In this document: positions 18,151 to 27,489 of the stretch, piece by piece | How positions within the stretch are numbered: position 1 is the stretch's first letter | How the letters are laid out: each line of letters opens with the position of its first letter | Assembly: GCA_030527545.1 (NCBI GenBank) | Contig: JAUNAP010000001.1 | Coordinates: forward strand, 309,641 to 373,640 | Length of the DNA stretch: 64,000 nucleotides | Source: Actinomycetaceae bacterium | GTDB taxonomy: Bacteria > Actinomycetota > Actinomycetes > Actinomycetales > Actinomycetaceae | Reading direction: 5' to 3' | Translations under genes and position numbers: made by a program | Notes under the pieces: generated by a model | What the model was told of the DNA's origin: nothing | Seen by the model: only the letters and a program-made list of their open reading frames with translations | Database searches by the model: none

Positions 18151-18947
18151 ACGGCGATCGGAGCGTGGATAGCGGGGTGGGGGTCGTATCCGGTGACGCG
18201 AACGTGTTCCGGCGTGTAGTCGAAGATCGAAGGCGCCTCGTCGAGCTCGAGCTTGGGGAATGGCCGAGCCTCGCGAGTGAGCTGCTCTTGGACTTGATCG
18301 AGGTGGTTGCGGTAGATGTGGCAATCCCCGCCGGTCCAAATGAACTCGCCCGCGCGCAGGCCGGTTTGCTGGGCAAGCATGTGGGTGAGTAGGGAGTAGG
18401 AGGCAATGTTGAAGGGCACTCCCAAGAACATGTCGCACGAGCGCTGGTAAACCTGCAACGACAGGGCGCCTTCGGCGACGTAAACCTGGAAGAGGAGGTG
18501 GCACGGCGCGAGAGCCATCTGGTCGAGCTGGGCGACATTCCACGCCGAGACGAGCATACGCCGTGAATCCGGGTCGGAACGGATCGTGTCGATGAGCCCG
18601 GAGATCTGATCGATCGTCTCACCCCCGGGGGCCGGCCACGAGCGCCACTGCACCCCGTAGACGGGTCCGAGTTCACCGTTGGCGTCCGCCCACTCATCCC
18701 AAATGTGAATGTTGGCGTCGGTGAGTGGCCTAATGGAGGACGAGCCCGATAGGAACCACAGCAGCTCACCGACAATGCCGCGCATGAAGACCTTCTTCGT
18801 CGTCACCAGCGGGAATCCCTCCGACAGGTCGTAACGAAGCTGGCGGCCAAAGACGGAAATAGTGCCCGTGCCCGTGCGATCCGACTTGACGGCGCCGTGG
18901 TCGAGAATGTCTGCGAGCAGTTCCTCGTAGGCCGTATTAGCCCTCAT
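18147..18947 (-). CDS. thyA: Thymidylate synthase
   Basis: 266 residues, close to the 264 of E. coli ThyA. Catalytic Cys149 lies in [12 protein letters not shown]; also visible are RRMLVSAWN (phosphate-binding Arg), [18 protein letters not shown] and HIYRNH. The frame is open far upstream, but ATG 18947 giving [11 protein letters not shown] fits the family. The start lies inside the last codons of the EcsC-like gene (11-base overlap), so the order EcsC-like/thyA/folA looks like one transcript. Confidence 0.95.
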   Translation of the reverse strand: MRANTAYEELLADILDHGAVKSDRTGTGTISVFGRQLRYDLSEGFPLVTTKKVFMRGIVGELLWFLSGSSSIRPLTDANIHIWDEWADANGELGPVYGVQWRSWPAPGGETIDQISGLIDTIRSDPDSRRMLVSAWNVAQLDQMALAPCHLLFQVYVAEGALSLQVYQRSCDMFLGVPFNIASYSLLTHMLAQQTGLRAGEFIWTGGDCHIYRNHLDQVQEQLTREARPFPKLELDEAPSIFDYTPEHVRVTGYDPHPAIHAPIAV

Positions 18948-19710
18948 GGGGAACCTCGATGGCATCGAGCCTGCGGGCGATGTCTGCAGCCGTTCCCTCA
19001 CGCGGTTCGCCCAGGGACAGGCGTAGGCCCTCAACGACCTGCTTGGCAATCTTGCGCCCGGAGAAATAACCCACGGCAGCACCGATACCGAAGGGGAAGA
19101 GGCGACCGACTGCCCGTGAGGTCGCTTTCGTCGTGGCACGCTTGGCCGCGTACTTCATGAGCCGCTTGTTGACGGCGTTGAGAGTCGGAGAAGACATGTT
19201 CTTCAGCTGGTGTCGCGCCCACGTGAGGGTGGACAGGCCGAGCTGGTCGGAGACGATCTTGGCGCCCTCATCGCCCAGAAGAGCGGCGGCGACAAGGGCA
19301 CGACGCTGTTCGAGGTTGTCCGGCTCGATACCGTGCAGGTTCGCCATTGTGAGGACGTAGAGCGTCGTGTTGGCGTAGAAGGTAACGAGCTCGCCGGCGG
19401 TGAGACCGGTGGCGATCATCGTGCCCGCGCCCGGCACCGCCGCGCCCGCACCCACCAGCCCTGACAACAGACCGGCGCGTGAGACGTAGGTATTGGTTGC
19501 ACGGCGTTCGAGCTCGGCGATCGTCGCGTGAGGATGAGCTTCAACGAGGTTTCGCACGGCGGCCTCGACGCGGGTAGCCGGAACTTCCATAGCCACGTCG
19601 AGGATGTCCGAAAACGATCGGATTTGTGGGATCTTCTTCAACGCGTCCACGGTGGTCTGCGAAGGAGCATGGAGTCTCGGAGCAGAAAAAGGAAGGCGCG
19701 GAAGTTTCAT
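18937..19710 (-). CDS. EcsC-like family protein
   Basis: 257 residues from ATG 19710 (an in-frame TTG lies at 19719). Small-residue-rich helices with [19 protein letters not shown] and [17 protein letters not shown] suggest membrane association, and the overall pattern fits EcsC-type proteins. No catalytic motif is recognised. The 3' end overlaps thyA. The link to folate metabolism is positional only. Confidence 0.6.
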   Translation of the reverse strand: MKLPRLPFSAPRLHAPSQTTVDALKKIPQIRSFSDILDVAMEVPATRVEAAVRNLVEAHPHATIAELERRATNTYVSRAGLLSGLVGAGAAVPGAGTMIATGLTAGELVTFYANTTLYVLTMANLHGIEPDNLEQRRALVAAALLGDEGAKIVSDQLGLSTLTWARHQLKNMSSPTLNAVNKRLMKYAAKRATTKATSRAVGRLFPFGIGAAVGYFSGRKIAKQVVEGLRLSLGEPREGTAADIARRLDAIEVPHEG

Positions 19711-19784
19711 GGGTGTCAACCAATCGTCGGTGCGAGTGTACCGACCCAGTTTAACCCACCCCGTTGCGTAAGCCTCGGGCTCGG

Positions 19785-20282
19785 CTAAGACCGTGAGGAC
19801 GAACGGGCGATGTAGAGGGCATGAGCGCGAGCTTCCAGCTGCGCCAGCTCATTGAGGTGCGAGACGATCTCCTGCTCGACACGCCGACCGACGAGGGGAA
19901 GAGCACAGGTGACTTCCCCCGTGATCCAGCGAGCGAGCCCATCGGCGTTGACGCGATGTGCGCTCGTGGCCTCGACGCGTACGGGCACCCCAGAGGTCGT
20001 GATCTCCATTCGACACGCCCCCTCTGTGCCAGGCCACGCCTCCCGGAAGGTCGCACCCACGCTGGCGGGGACAATCGCGGGCACCTTGACCGGCAGATCC
20101 TTCGTGGACAGCTCAAAACGGGCAGTGACCACTCGCGTGTGCTCGTCGGTCGACAGGGAGACGCTCGCCGCGTCTTCCATCTGCGCGACGCGCGCCCGGC
20201 ACCGCCACATGTCGGGGTCGCGAAGCATCGTTTCGATGTCGCCCGACTCGCCTTTGTAATGCAGTGTGACCTCGAATTTCAC
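19785..20282 (-). CDS. DUF2505 family protein
   Basis: 165 residues from the GTG at 20282 (MKFEVTLHYKG). The pattern is that of the START/SRPBCC-like DUF2505 family common in actinobacteria: an N-terminal beta strand, a middle AIVPASVGATFREAW, then IWEITTSGVPV-like and WITGEVTCALPLVGRRVEQ segments. Function unknown, possibly binding of a hydrophobic ligand by fold analogy. Divergent from the PdtaS-like gene with about 80 bases between starts. Confidence 0.82.
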   Translation of the reverse strand: MKFEVTLHYKGESGDIETMLRDPDMWRCRARVAQMEDAASVSLSTDEHTRVVTARFELSTKDLPVKVPAIVPASVGATFREAWPGTEGACRMEITTSGVPVRVEATSAHRVNADGLARWITGEVTCALPLVGRRVEQEIVSHLNELAQLEARAHALYIARSSSRS

Positions 20283-20337
20283 GGTGTACCCCCGTAGCGG
20301 TCTCGAGTGGGTGGGGTCCTCAAACCCGGCTGAGGGG

Positions 20338-20357
20338 AGCCTAGCACGCGCTAGGCT
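20338..20357. promoter_or_regulatory. Perfect 8-bp inverted repeat overlapping the PdtaS-like -10 hexamer
   Basis: AGCCTAGC and GCTAGGCT flank ACGC. The right arm contains TAGGCT (20352-20357), 7 bases before the GTG at 20365, so this is either an operator or an RNA hairpin right at the start of a leaderless transcript. Confidence 0.55.
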
Positions 20358-20364
20358 AGAACAG

Positions 20365-21834
20365 GTGAGCAGCCTCAACGACCTCGTCACCTCGGTGGGT
20401 GCCAACCTCGAGCCCGACGACATCAACCGCCTCCACGTCCTCGTATCCGATTGGCAGGTCCTCGCGGACTTCGCCCTCGCCGACGCCGTCTTGTGGGTGC
20501 GCGGAAAAGACGGGCGTTTCCTTGCAGTGGCGCAGTGCCGCCCAGGTACAGGAGCGACCATCCATCTCGATGACGTAGTCGGACTTTACGCCTCGCCCAT
20601 GCGGGCCTCGCAGCTGGCTCAAGCCATCGATGACGGGGAGGTCCACTACGCCCCGGACATGCGTTGGGCCGGATCCTATTCGGTTTCGGAGATGCACGTT
20701 CCGGTGCGTGTGCGCGACCGTGTCGTCGCCGTTGTTTCTTTGGAGACGTCCTCCCAATCGCTGCGACGCAACTCTGATTCTCTCGGCTGGTTCGAAGAGA
20801 TCACGAACGCGCTCGCGGCAATGCTGGCGGCCGGGCGTTACCCCTACGAGTCGGCACCGACCTCGTCGAGCCACGGAATCCCGCGCGTGTCCGATGGGGC
20901 GATCTATATTGACAACGATGGTGTCGTCCAGTCGGTGACGCCCAACGCCCGCTCGTGTTTTAGGCGCCTTGGGTTCAAGCAGTCACTGGAGGGAAGGGTG
21001 CTCGCCGAGATCGTCTCGGATCTCGTTGCTACCGTCGACCATGTAGACGAGACTTTGGCCGTCGTCGCCATGGGACGTGGGGCGTGGATTTCGGAGGTCG
21101 AATCGGCCTCGGGTACCGTCTCGCTGCGCGCGCTGCCGCTGACGGTCGATGACGAGCGGCGCGGGGCGGCTCTGCTGTGCCGCGATGTTTCGGAGATGCG
21201 GCGCAAAGAACGCGAGCTGTTGAGCAAGGATGCGACGATCCGCGAGATTCACCACCGGGTGAAGAATAATCTGCAAACCGTCTCGGCGCTGTTGCGGATG
21301 CAGGCGCGCCGCTCCGATATTCCGGAGGTGAAGGCGGCACTGGGGGAGGCCGAACGTCGCGTTGCCACCATCGCTCAGGTCCATCAGGAGCTGTCACAAA
21401 ACATTGACGAGACCGTTGACTTTGACTCGATGATGAGCCGGCTCATTCGCATGGCAGCCGCGACGGCCTCTCCCGATCAGCGCGTGAAGACAAGAATCGA
21501 AGGAAGCTTCGGGCGGGTCGATGCCGACGCGGCATCGGCGCTCGCCGTCGTCTTAGCCGAGCTGGTGACCAACGCGGTCGAGCACGGGTTTGAGCATCGC
21601 AACAGCGGGGAGGTACTTGTCATCGCGGCGCGCGAGGAAGGTGGGGCTGCGACGATCCACGTCATCGACGATGGCGAGGGGATTGCCCCGGATCGCGCCC
21701 TGAGCGGGTTGGGCACTCAGATCGTACGCACCCTCGTGTCTTCTGAACTGCAAGGCACGATTGAGTGGACGAGGCGCGAGGAGGGTGGAACCGACGTCGT
21801 CATCCACGCTCGTTTGCAAAGCTACGGGTCGTAG
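20365..21834 (+). CDS. pdtaS: PdtaS-type sensor histidine kinase (HisKA_2)
   Basis: 489 residues from GTG 20365. The order is an N-terminal GAF-like domain (about 1-150), a PAS domain (about 165-290), the HisKA_2 phospho-acceptor helix with [20 protein letters not shown] and a C-terminal HATPase_c domain ([26 protein letters not shown]). This matches the soluble mycobacterial PdtaS (Rv3220c), which phosphorylates the RNA-binding ANTAR regulator PdtaR. No PdtaR gene lies in the window, so the partner is elsewhere. Transcription appears leaderless. Confidence 0.88.
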   Translation: MSSLNDLVTSVGANLEPDDINRLHVLVSDWQVLADFALADAVLWVRGKDGRFLAVAQCRPGTGATIHLDDVVGLYASPMRASQLAQAIDDGEVHYAPDMRWAGSYSVSEMHVPVRVRDRVVAVVSLETSSQSLRRNSDSLGWFEEITNALAAMLAAGRYPYESAPTSSSHGIPRVSDGAIYIDNDGVVQSVTPNARSCFRRLGFKQSLEGRVLAEIVSDLVATVDHVDETLAVVAMGRGAWISEVESASGTVSLRALPLTVDDERRGAALLCRDVSEMRRKERELLSKDATIREIHHRVKNNLQTVSALLRMQARRSDIPEVKAALGEAERRVATIAQVHQELSQNIDETVDFDSMMSRLIRMAAATASPDQRVKTRIEGSFGRVDADAASALAVVLAELVTNAVEHGFEHRNSGEVLVIAAREEGGAATIHVIDDGEGIAPDRALSGLGTQIVRTLVSSELQGTIEWTRREEGGTDVVIHARLQSYGS

Positions 21835-21890
21835 TTTCACATCGCAAGATGCACGTTTCGTATCGGCAGGGGCGGTCTAGCGTGGGAGGC

Positions 21891-22937
21891 ATGGGACGAA
21901 CCATTGATCTGGCCATCATCGCTGGTGACGGCATCGGTCCCGAGGTTGTTGCCGAGGGCGAGAAGGTCCTTCGGCAATGCCTCGCCGATGAGGGCGTCAC
22001 TCTCAACCCCCATCCCTTCGATCTCGGGGCTGACCGCTACCTCGCCACCGGGGAGATCCTCACCGACGAGGATCTGTCAGCGATACGCGACAACGATGCG
22101 ATCTTGCTGGGCGCGATCGGGGATCCGCGGGTGCGATCGGGCATCCTCGAACGCGGACTGCTGCTCAAGCTACGCTTCGAGCTTGACCACTACATCAACT
22201 TGAGGCCTTCGGTGTATTACCCCGGAGTGCCCACGCCCCTGGCGGATCCAGGCGAGATTGATTTCGTTGTCGTTCGCGAGGGCACCGAGGGGCTCTATGC
22301 AGGCCACGGTGGATCGTTGCGTACGGGAACGCCGGCCGAGATCGCGACGGAAGTGTCGGTTAACACGGCCTACGGTGTCGAGCGTACGGTCCGCTACGCC
22401 TTCGAACTGGCGCAGCGTAGGCCCAGGCGCCACCTCACTCTCGTGCACAAGCACAACGTCCTCGTCAACGCCGGCGGGATGTGGGCCCGCATCGTCGAGG
22501 AGGTCTCCGCGGAATATCCGGAGGTCACGTGGGAGTACTGCCACGTCGACGCGGCCACGATCTATCTGGTCACCGATCCTTCGCGGTTCGACGTCATCGT
22601 CACCGACAATCTGTTCGGTGACATTTTGACGGATGAGGCGGGGGCAATCACCGGCGGTATCGGGTTGGCGGCTTCAGGCAACCTCAATCCTGATCGGACG
22701 ACACCGTCGATGTTCGAGCCCGTCCACGGTTCCGCTCCTGACATCGCGGGCAGAGGGGTTGCCGATCCGACAGCGACGATCGCCAGCGTCGCCCTCATGC
22801 TTGACTTCCTCGGGCTTAGCGAACAGGCTCGCCGGGTCGAGCGGGCCATCGCCGTTGACATGGACGCGCGTGCGCGCACGGACCTGTCTGGACGCACAAC
22901 CTCGGCTATCGGCGAAGCCATCCGCACGCATCTGTAA
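21891..22937 (+). CDS. leuB: 3-isopropylmalate dehydrogenase
   Basis: 348 residues from ATG 21891, preceded by GGGAGGC. Oxidatively decarboxylates 3-isopropylmalate in leucine synthesis. Conserved: [10 protein letters not shown], the substrate-binding Arg cluster with [32 protein letters not shown] and the metal-binding Asp residues in [15 protein letters not shown], plus [12 protein letters not shown] for NAD. The ilvE gene follows 19 bases later. The other leucine genes (leuC, leuD) are 28 kb away. Confidence 0.94.
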   Translation: MGRTIDLAIIAGDGIGPEVVAEGEKVLRQCLADEGVTLNPHPFDLGADRYLATGEILTDEDLSAIRDNDAILLGAIGDPRVRSGILERGLLLKLRFELDHYINLRPSVYYPGVPTPLADPGEIDFVVVREGTEGLYAGHGGSLRTGTPAEIATEVSVNTAYGVERTVRYAFELAQRRPRRHLTLVHKHNVLVNAGGMWARIVEEVSAEYPEVTWEYCHVDAATIYLVTDPSRFDVIVTDNLFGDILTDEAGAITGGIGLAASGNLNPDRTTPSMFEPVHGSAPDIAGRGVADPTATIASVALMLDFLGLSEQARRVERAIAVDMDARARTDLSGRTTSAIGEAIRTHL

Positions 22938-22956
22938 CGCCATGATTGGAGGAGAC

Positions 22957-24105
22957 ATGGAGCCCACGGCTCTCGAACGTTCGCAGGTTACGCCCCCTTG
23001 TGCCGATGAACTCGCCGGACGTTTTCCGCTCACCCCGAACCCCCATCCGGCCAGTGAGGAGCGCTACCGTCGCATCATGACGGATCTGCGTTTCGGCGTA
23101 GATTTTACCGATCACCTTGTCCACGCTCACTGGAGCGCGGGCGAGGGTTGGAGCGGACGGGAGACACGCGCATACGGCCCGATCTCCCTTTCGCCGGCGG
23201 CAACGATTTTCCACTACGGCCAGGAGTGCTTCGAGGGCATCAAGGCTTACCGCCACGATGACGGGTCGATCTGGACGTTCCGGCCCCAATTCAACGAGGC
23301 ACGGTTTGCCCAATCCGCTCGGCGCATGTGTCTGCCGGAGCTCGAACCCGGCGATTTCGTTGCCGCGCTCGTCGACCTCGTGCGGGCCGATGCCAAGTGG
23401 GTGCCCACCGATCCCGGGTCGTCGCTGTATCTGCGCCCCTTCATGATTGGTACCGAGCCTCACCTGGGCGTCCATCCTGCCGCGGAGGTCGACTTCTACT
23501 GCATCGCTTCTCCGTCGGGAGCCTACTTCTCCAGCGGATTTGAGCCGGTTTCGATTGGCCTCGTGCGCGACTATCATCGTGCGGGCCCCGGCGGCACGGG
23601 GGCCGCGAAGACCGGCGGGAACTACGCTGCGAGCCTCCTGCCGCAAAAGCTTGCGGCCGAAGAGGGATACGCCCAGGTGTGTTTCCTTGACGTGACGGGA
23701 CGCTACCTCGAGGAGCTCGGGGGGATGAATCTCTTCGTCGTTGGCGAGGACAATACCGTGCTCACCCCCGACGTGAGTGGGGGAACCGTCCTCGAGGGTG
23801 GGACGCGCTCGTCTATCCTCACCCTGCTGGCGGATCGCGGGTATGACGTGCGGACGAGCGACATTGCTCTCGACGACCTCCTCGACGGGATCGCCTCGGG
23901 TCGCTACACGGAGATGTTTGCGTGTGGGACGGCCGCTGTCGTCACCCCGATCGGGTGTCTGGGCGTGGACGGGCAGCGGATTGAGATCCCCACCGGGGAG
24001 GTTACCCGTGGGGTGTACGACGAGCTCACGGGCATTCAGCTGGGCCGCGTCGAGGACCGCTACGGCTGGACCTACAAGATCTGCGACGGGGAGAACGATC
24101 GATGA
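22957..24105 (+). CDS. ilvE: Branched-chain amino acid aminotransferase
   Basis: 382 residues from ATG 22957, 3 bases after GGAGGA. Fold-type IV PLP enzyme for the last step of Ile, Leu and Val synthesis. Conserved: HYGQECFEGIKAYR, LYLRPFMIGTE, the PLP-binding Lys in GAAKTGGNYAAS and the phosphate loop ACGTAAVVTPIG. It overlaps the following dehydrogenase gene by 4 bases. Confidence 0.95.
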   Translation: MEPTALERSQVTPPCADELAGRFPLTPNPHPASEERYRRIMTDLRFGVDFTDHLVHAHWSAGEGWSGRETRAYGPISLSPAATIFHYGQECFEGIKAYRHDDGSIWTFRPQFNEARFAQSARRMCLPELEPGDFVAALVDLVRADAKWVPTDPGSSLYLRPFMIGTEPHLGVHPAAEVDFYCIASPSGAYFSSGFEPVSIGLVRDYHRAGPGGTGAAKTGGNYAASLLPQKLAAEEGYAQVCFLDVTGRYLEELGGMNLFVVGEDNTVLTPDVSGGTVLEGGTRSSILTLLADRGYDVRTSDIALDDLLDGIASGRYTEMFACGTAAVVTPIGCLGVDGQRIEIPTGEVTRGVYDELTGIQLGRVEDRYGWTYKICDGENDR

Positions 24106-25070
24106 GCGGCGCCCCTCACCTTGTTGTCGTCGGCGTCGGCAAAGTCGGAACTGACGTCGTCACTCTCGCCTGTCAGACCGGCCTTTTCCGCCGGGTGAGT
24201 CTCATCGACATTGACGAGGCGAAGGCGCGGGCTATCGCCCTCGATCAGCATCACGCACAAGGCGTGAGCCTCGTTCCCGCTGCCGTCGTCGAGGCGAGCG
24301 GCTACGAGGCGTGCCGCACGGCCGACGTCATAATCGTCGCCGCGGGCCCGTCGATCCTTCCCGATGCTCACGGGCGGCTCCCGTCGGATGCGAGAAACCG
24401 GCTGGCGGTGACGAACGCCGCGGTCATCCGTGAGGTGATGGCAGGCATTAGCGCCCACACGCACGAGGCTTTCGTCATTATCATCACGAACCCGCTCGAC
24501 GTCATGGTCCACATCGCGCGCACGGAGTTCGATTATCCCGACGAGCTCGTGTGCGGCACGGGAACAGCGTTGGATTCGGCGCGGCTCAGGCGTGTGATAG
24601 CCGATCGGGTGGGTGTCGATCCGGCATCCGTGTCAGCCTTCATGCTCGGCGAGCACGGAGCGACGGCGTTCCCGCACTTATCGGGTGCGAGCGTTGCCTC
24701 GGTGCCGTGGGCCGACGTGCCCGCCGTGATGGGGGTGGGTGAGATCGATGCAGAGCAGCTGCGCCAACAGGTAGTCACGGAGGCCTTCGACGTCCTTCAC
24801 GGTAAGGGCTGGACCTCGACCGGTATCGCGGCGGCCGCCTGTTCGCTGGCTGAAAGCTATGTGCTCGACCGCAAGACGGTGGCCCCTGTGTGTACGGGCG
24901 TCGCCGGGCGCTACGGTATCGAGGGCGACGCCTCGGCTTCCCTTCCGGCTGTTGTTGGGGCGCGCGGGATCGAGCGGCGCCTAGAGGTGCCATTGAGCGA
25001 GCTCGAGCGTCGCCAGCTGTCGGAGTCGCTGGAGGCCATCGCCGCCGTGTACGAGACGGTACGGCCATGA
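24102..25070 (+). CDS. LDH-family L-2-hydroxyacid dehydrogenase (LDH_3-like)
   Basis: 322 residues. NAD-binding VVVGVGKVGTDVV, catalytic Asp/Arg in LDSARLRR, Asn in ITNPLD and His in LGEHGATAFP are all present, so it should be active. The substrate-specificity loop is atypical: AAGPSILPDAHGRLPSDARN replaces the usual GANQKPGETR, which places it in a divergent LDH subgroup closer to 2-hydroxyisocaproate dehydrogenase than to classical LDH. Coupled to ilvE by a 4-base overlap, so reduction of branched-chain 2-oxo acids is a reasonable inference; plain lactate dehydrogenase is the alternative. Confidence 0.8.
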   Translation: MSGAPHLVVVGVGKVGTDVVTLACQTGLFRRVSLIDIDEAKARAIALDQHHAQGVSLVPAAVVEASGYEACRTADVIIVAAGPSILPDAHGRLPSDARNRLAVTNAAVIREVMAGISAHTHEAFVIIITNPLDVMVHIARTEFDYPDELVCGTGTALDSARLRRVIADRVGVDPASVSAFMLGEHGATAFPHLSGASVASVPWADVPAVMGVGEIDAEQLRQQVVTEAFDVLHGKGWTSTGIAAAACSLAESYVLDRKTVAPVCTGVAGRYGIEGDASASLPAVVGARGIERRLEVPLSELERRQLSESLEAIAAVYETVRP

Positions 25071-25507
25071 GAGAGCTGAGCACCTACGCGCGTCATACCG
25101 TCGAGTCCTTGAGGCTCGAGGCCCACCCCGAGGGCGGATATTTTCGACGCACGTGGACGGCTGGGCGCAGTGTCGTGCTCGAACGAGGCGAGCGCGCCCT
25201 CGCCTCGGCGATCTATTTCCTCCTCGATCGCGGGCAGACTGCCGCCTGGCACGTTGTGGCAAGCGACGAGCTGTGGACGTGGCACGGGCCGGGTGAGCTC
25301 GCCATCTACCTGGGCGGGCAGGGCGAGCATCCCGACGAGGACGCCGAGCCCGTCACCTTGGGGCCCTCCCGCGGGCGTTTCCACCTCCTCGTCCCCGCCG
25401 GAACGTGGCAAAAGAGCGTCGCCGTCTCCGAGGCGTGCCTGTCGACGTGCGTGGTCTCTCCGGAGTTTCGTTTCGACGATTGGTGCCTGGTCACAGACAG
25501 CAAGTGA
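25067..25507 (+). CDS. Cupin family protein (DUF985)
   Basis: 146 residues, translationally coupled to the dehydrogenase gene (ATGA overlap). Family signature: LEAHPEGGYFRRTW, IYFLL, then WHVVASDELWTWHGPGEL with potential metal-binding His residues and VPAGTWQKS. This cupin family is small and its reaction is unknown. It is the last gene of the leuB-ilvE cluster. Confidence 0.85.
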   Translation: MRELSTYARHTVESLRLEAHPEGGYFRRTWTAGRSVVLERGERALASAIYFLLDRGQTAAWHVVASDELWTWHGPGELAIYLGGQGEHPDEDAEPVTLGPSRGRFHLLVPAGTWQKSVAVSEACLSTCVVSPEFRFDDWCLVTDSK

Positions 25508-25530
25508 CCACGGGTGGGCCCGCTGCGCGG

Positions 25531-25566
25531 TAAGGTTGGTCTCCTCACATGACTATCAAGGAGACC
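25531..25566 (+). promoter_or_regulatory. -10 hexamer and inverted repeat before the nucleoside-salvage operon
   Basis: TAAGGT (25531-25536) fits a -10. It is followed by GGTCTCC (25538-25544) and its exact complement GGAGACC (25560-25566), 15 bases apart; the right arm contains the AAGGAGA Shine-Dalgarno of the gene at 25571. The dyad can be an operator over the transcription start or a hairpin hiding the ribosome-binding site. Confidence 0.5.
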
Positions 25567-25570
25567 GACA

Positions 25571-26536
25571 ATGACCCGTCAGCTCATCCTCGACCTCGAC
25601 ACGGGTATCGACGATGCCCTTGCCTTGGCCTACGCGCTCGCCGACGAGCGTGCCCACCTGCTAGCAGTAACCGGCACCTACGGTAACGTCGTCGTTGACG
25701 AGGGGGTGCGTAACTCCCTCGCATTGACCGAACTGCTGGGTGCCCCCGACGTTCCTGTGGTCGCCGGCCCCGGCCACGCTCTTGCACGAGACGGATTCGA
25801 GGTCGCCGAGATCTCTGCCTTTATCCACGGGCGCAACGGCATCGGCGATGTTGACATTCCCGACGCACAGCGTGGTCGCGAGGAAGGTTCTGCGGTCGAT
25901 TTTCTCATCGACGCCGTCAAGACCTACGGCGAGGATCTCGTGTACGTTCCGACCGGGCCGATGACGACCGTGGCGTGTGCCCTTCGCCGCGCCCCCGAGA
26001 TCGCCGAGAAAATCGGCGCGATCGTGTGCATGGGTGGGGCCCTCACCGTTCGCGGTAACGTGACACCGTATTCGGAGGCCAACATCTCGCAGGATCCCGA
26101 GGCCGCCCACATTCTCTTCACCTCTGGTGCTCCGGTGACCATGATCGGCCTGGACGTGACGTTGCAGACGCTGCTGACGAAGGAACACACGCGGCGCTGG
26201 CGCGAGGCGGGTACGGACCGGGCCCGGGCCTTGGCGGATATGACGGATTACTACATTCGCGCCTACGAAACGACGGCGCCGAAGCTCGGTGGCTGCGGGC
26301 TGCACGATCCCCTCGCCGTGGCGGTGGCCCTCGACCCAAGCCTCGTGACGACGGTCGACGTTCCCCTGGCGGTTGACTGTGAGGGAGTCACTCGCGGGCG
26401 TACCATCGGTGATCCCGATCGCCTTGCTGAGGCTGGCGGGCGCGTTAAGGTTGCCGTCGGGGTCGATAAGGAGCGTTTCGTCGCCGATTTCAACGACCAT
26501 ATCGAGCGGATTGTCGCCGAGGGGAGGGCAGTGTGA
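25571..26536 (+). CDS. Inosine-uridine preferring nucleoside hydrolase
   Basis: 321 residues. Hydrolyses ribonucleosides to ribose and base. The calcium-binding signature LDLDTGIDDALAL is at the N-terminus, and PTGPMTTVA and a GLHDPLAV segment with the catalytic His/Asp are present. RBS AAGGAGA. First gene of a three-gene operon with another hydrolase and ribokinase. Confidence 0.92.
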   Translation: MTRQLILDLDTGIDDALALAYALADERAHLLAVTGTYGNVVVDEGVRNSLALTELLGAPDVPVVAGPGHALARDGFEVAEISAFIHGRNGIGDVDIPDAQRGREEGSAVDFLIDAVKTYGEDLVYVPTGPMTTVACALRRAPEIAEKIGAIVCMGGALTVRGNVTPYSEANISQDPEAAHILFTSGAPVTMIGLDVTLQTLLTKEHTRRWREAGTDRARALADMTDYYIRAYETTAPKLGGCGLHDPLAVAVALDPSLVTTVDVPLAVDCEGVTRGRTIGDPDRLAEAGGRVKVAVGVDKERFVADFNDHIERIVAEGRAV

Positions 26537-27489
26537 TGCGTCCGATTATTCTCGATTGCGATCCCGGCCACGACGACGCGGTCGCCATCATGCTTGCGCT
26601 GGGAAATCCTGCCATTGATGTTCGTGCGATCACCACTGTGGGCGGCAATCACGTCGTCGACAAGATCACGGCGAATGCCCTGGGCGTACTCGCTGCGTGC
26701 CACGACAGTTCGACCCCGGTGTACAAGGGCGCCGCAAAGCCTCTTATGCGCCCGGTCGAGGTCGCCGAGACGATCCATGGCGAAACGGGACTGGGAGGAG
26801 TCGACCTGCCGTCGCCGTTGCGTGAGATTGAAACTGACAACGCCGTCTCGGCGATTATTCGTCTCGTCATGGAATCGAATCCTGGCGAGTTGACGCTCGT
26901 CGCCACCGGGCCGTTGACAAACATTGCCCTGGCTGCGCGGGTGGAACCACGCATCGTAGAGCGCCTCCGCGAGGTCGTCGTCATGGGCGGGGCGATCAGC
27001 GGGGGAAACTGGTCGGCGTGCGCGGAGTTCAACATCCACGTCGATCCAGAAGCAGCTGCCATCGTTTTCGACGAGCCCTGGCCGGTGACCATGGTCGGTC
27101 TCGATCTCACGCATCAGGCGCTTGCGACAGCGCAGGTCGAAGAGAAAATCCGAGCCCTCGACACTGCGTTGGGTTCCTTCACCCTCGATCTGCTCGCGTT
27201 CTTCCGCGAGACCTATCGTGACGTCGAAGGATTCGATGATCCGCCCGTCCATGACCCGTGCACGATCGCCTACCTCATCGACCCGACGATCGTCGAGACG
27301 ATCCCTGCGCCCGTGAGCGTCGAATGGCGCGGCGAGCTCACGCGCGGGATGACCGTCGTTGACCGGCGCGCACAAGCCGCTCAGGCCCATACGCGCGTCG
27401 CCACGAGACTCGACCACGAGCGGTTCTTCGACCTTGTCGTCGAGGCTATCTCCACGCTCTCTCATAGGAAGGACAACGCGCATGTGTGA
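26533..27489 (+). CDS. Nucleoside hydrolase (second paralogue)
   Basis: 318 residues. The N-terminal LDCDPGHDDAVAIMLAL, NHVVDK, VATGPLTNIALAAR and VHDPCTIAYLIDP are typical of the RihA/RihB/IunH family. Sequence differs clearly from the first copy, so base preference probably differs. Translation starts at GTG 26533 or ATG 26536, either of which overlaps the upstream stop. The ribokinase gene overlaps its end by 8 bases. Confidence 0.92.
   Translation: MMRPIILDCDPGHDDAVAIMLALGNPAIDVRAITTVGGNHVVDKITANALGVLAACHDSSTPVYKGAAKPLMRPVEVAETIHGETGLGGVDLPSPLREIETDNAVSAIIRLVMESNPGELTLVATGPLTNIALAARVEPRIVERLREVVVMGGAISGGNWSACAEFNIHVDPEAAAIVFDEPWPVTMVGLDLTHQALATAQVEEKIRALDTALGSFTLDLLAFFRETYRDVEGFDDPPVHDPCTIAYLIDPTIVETIPAPVSVEWRGELTRGMTVVDRRAQAAQAHTRVATRLDHERFFDLVVEAISTLSHRKDNAHV

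Noticed and set aside
18948..19139. 64-codon N-terminal extension of thyA
   Set aside because: Not part of ThyA; it is a shadow of the EcsC-like gene and ATG 18947 gives the normal length.
21765..21890. N-terminal extension of leuB overlapping the PdtaS-like gene
   Set aside because: LeuB homology starts at ATG 21891 next to GGGAGGC.
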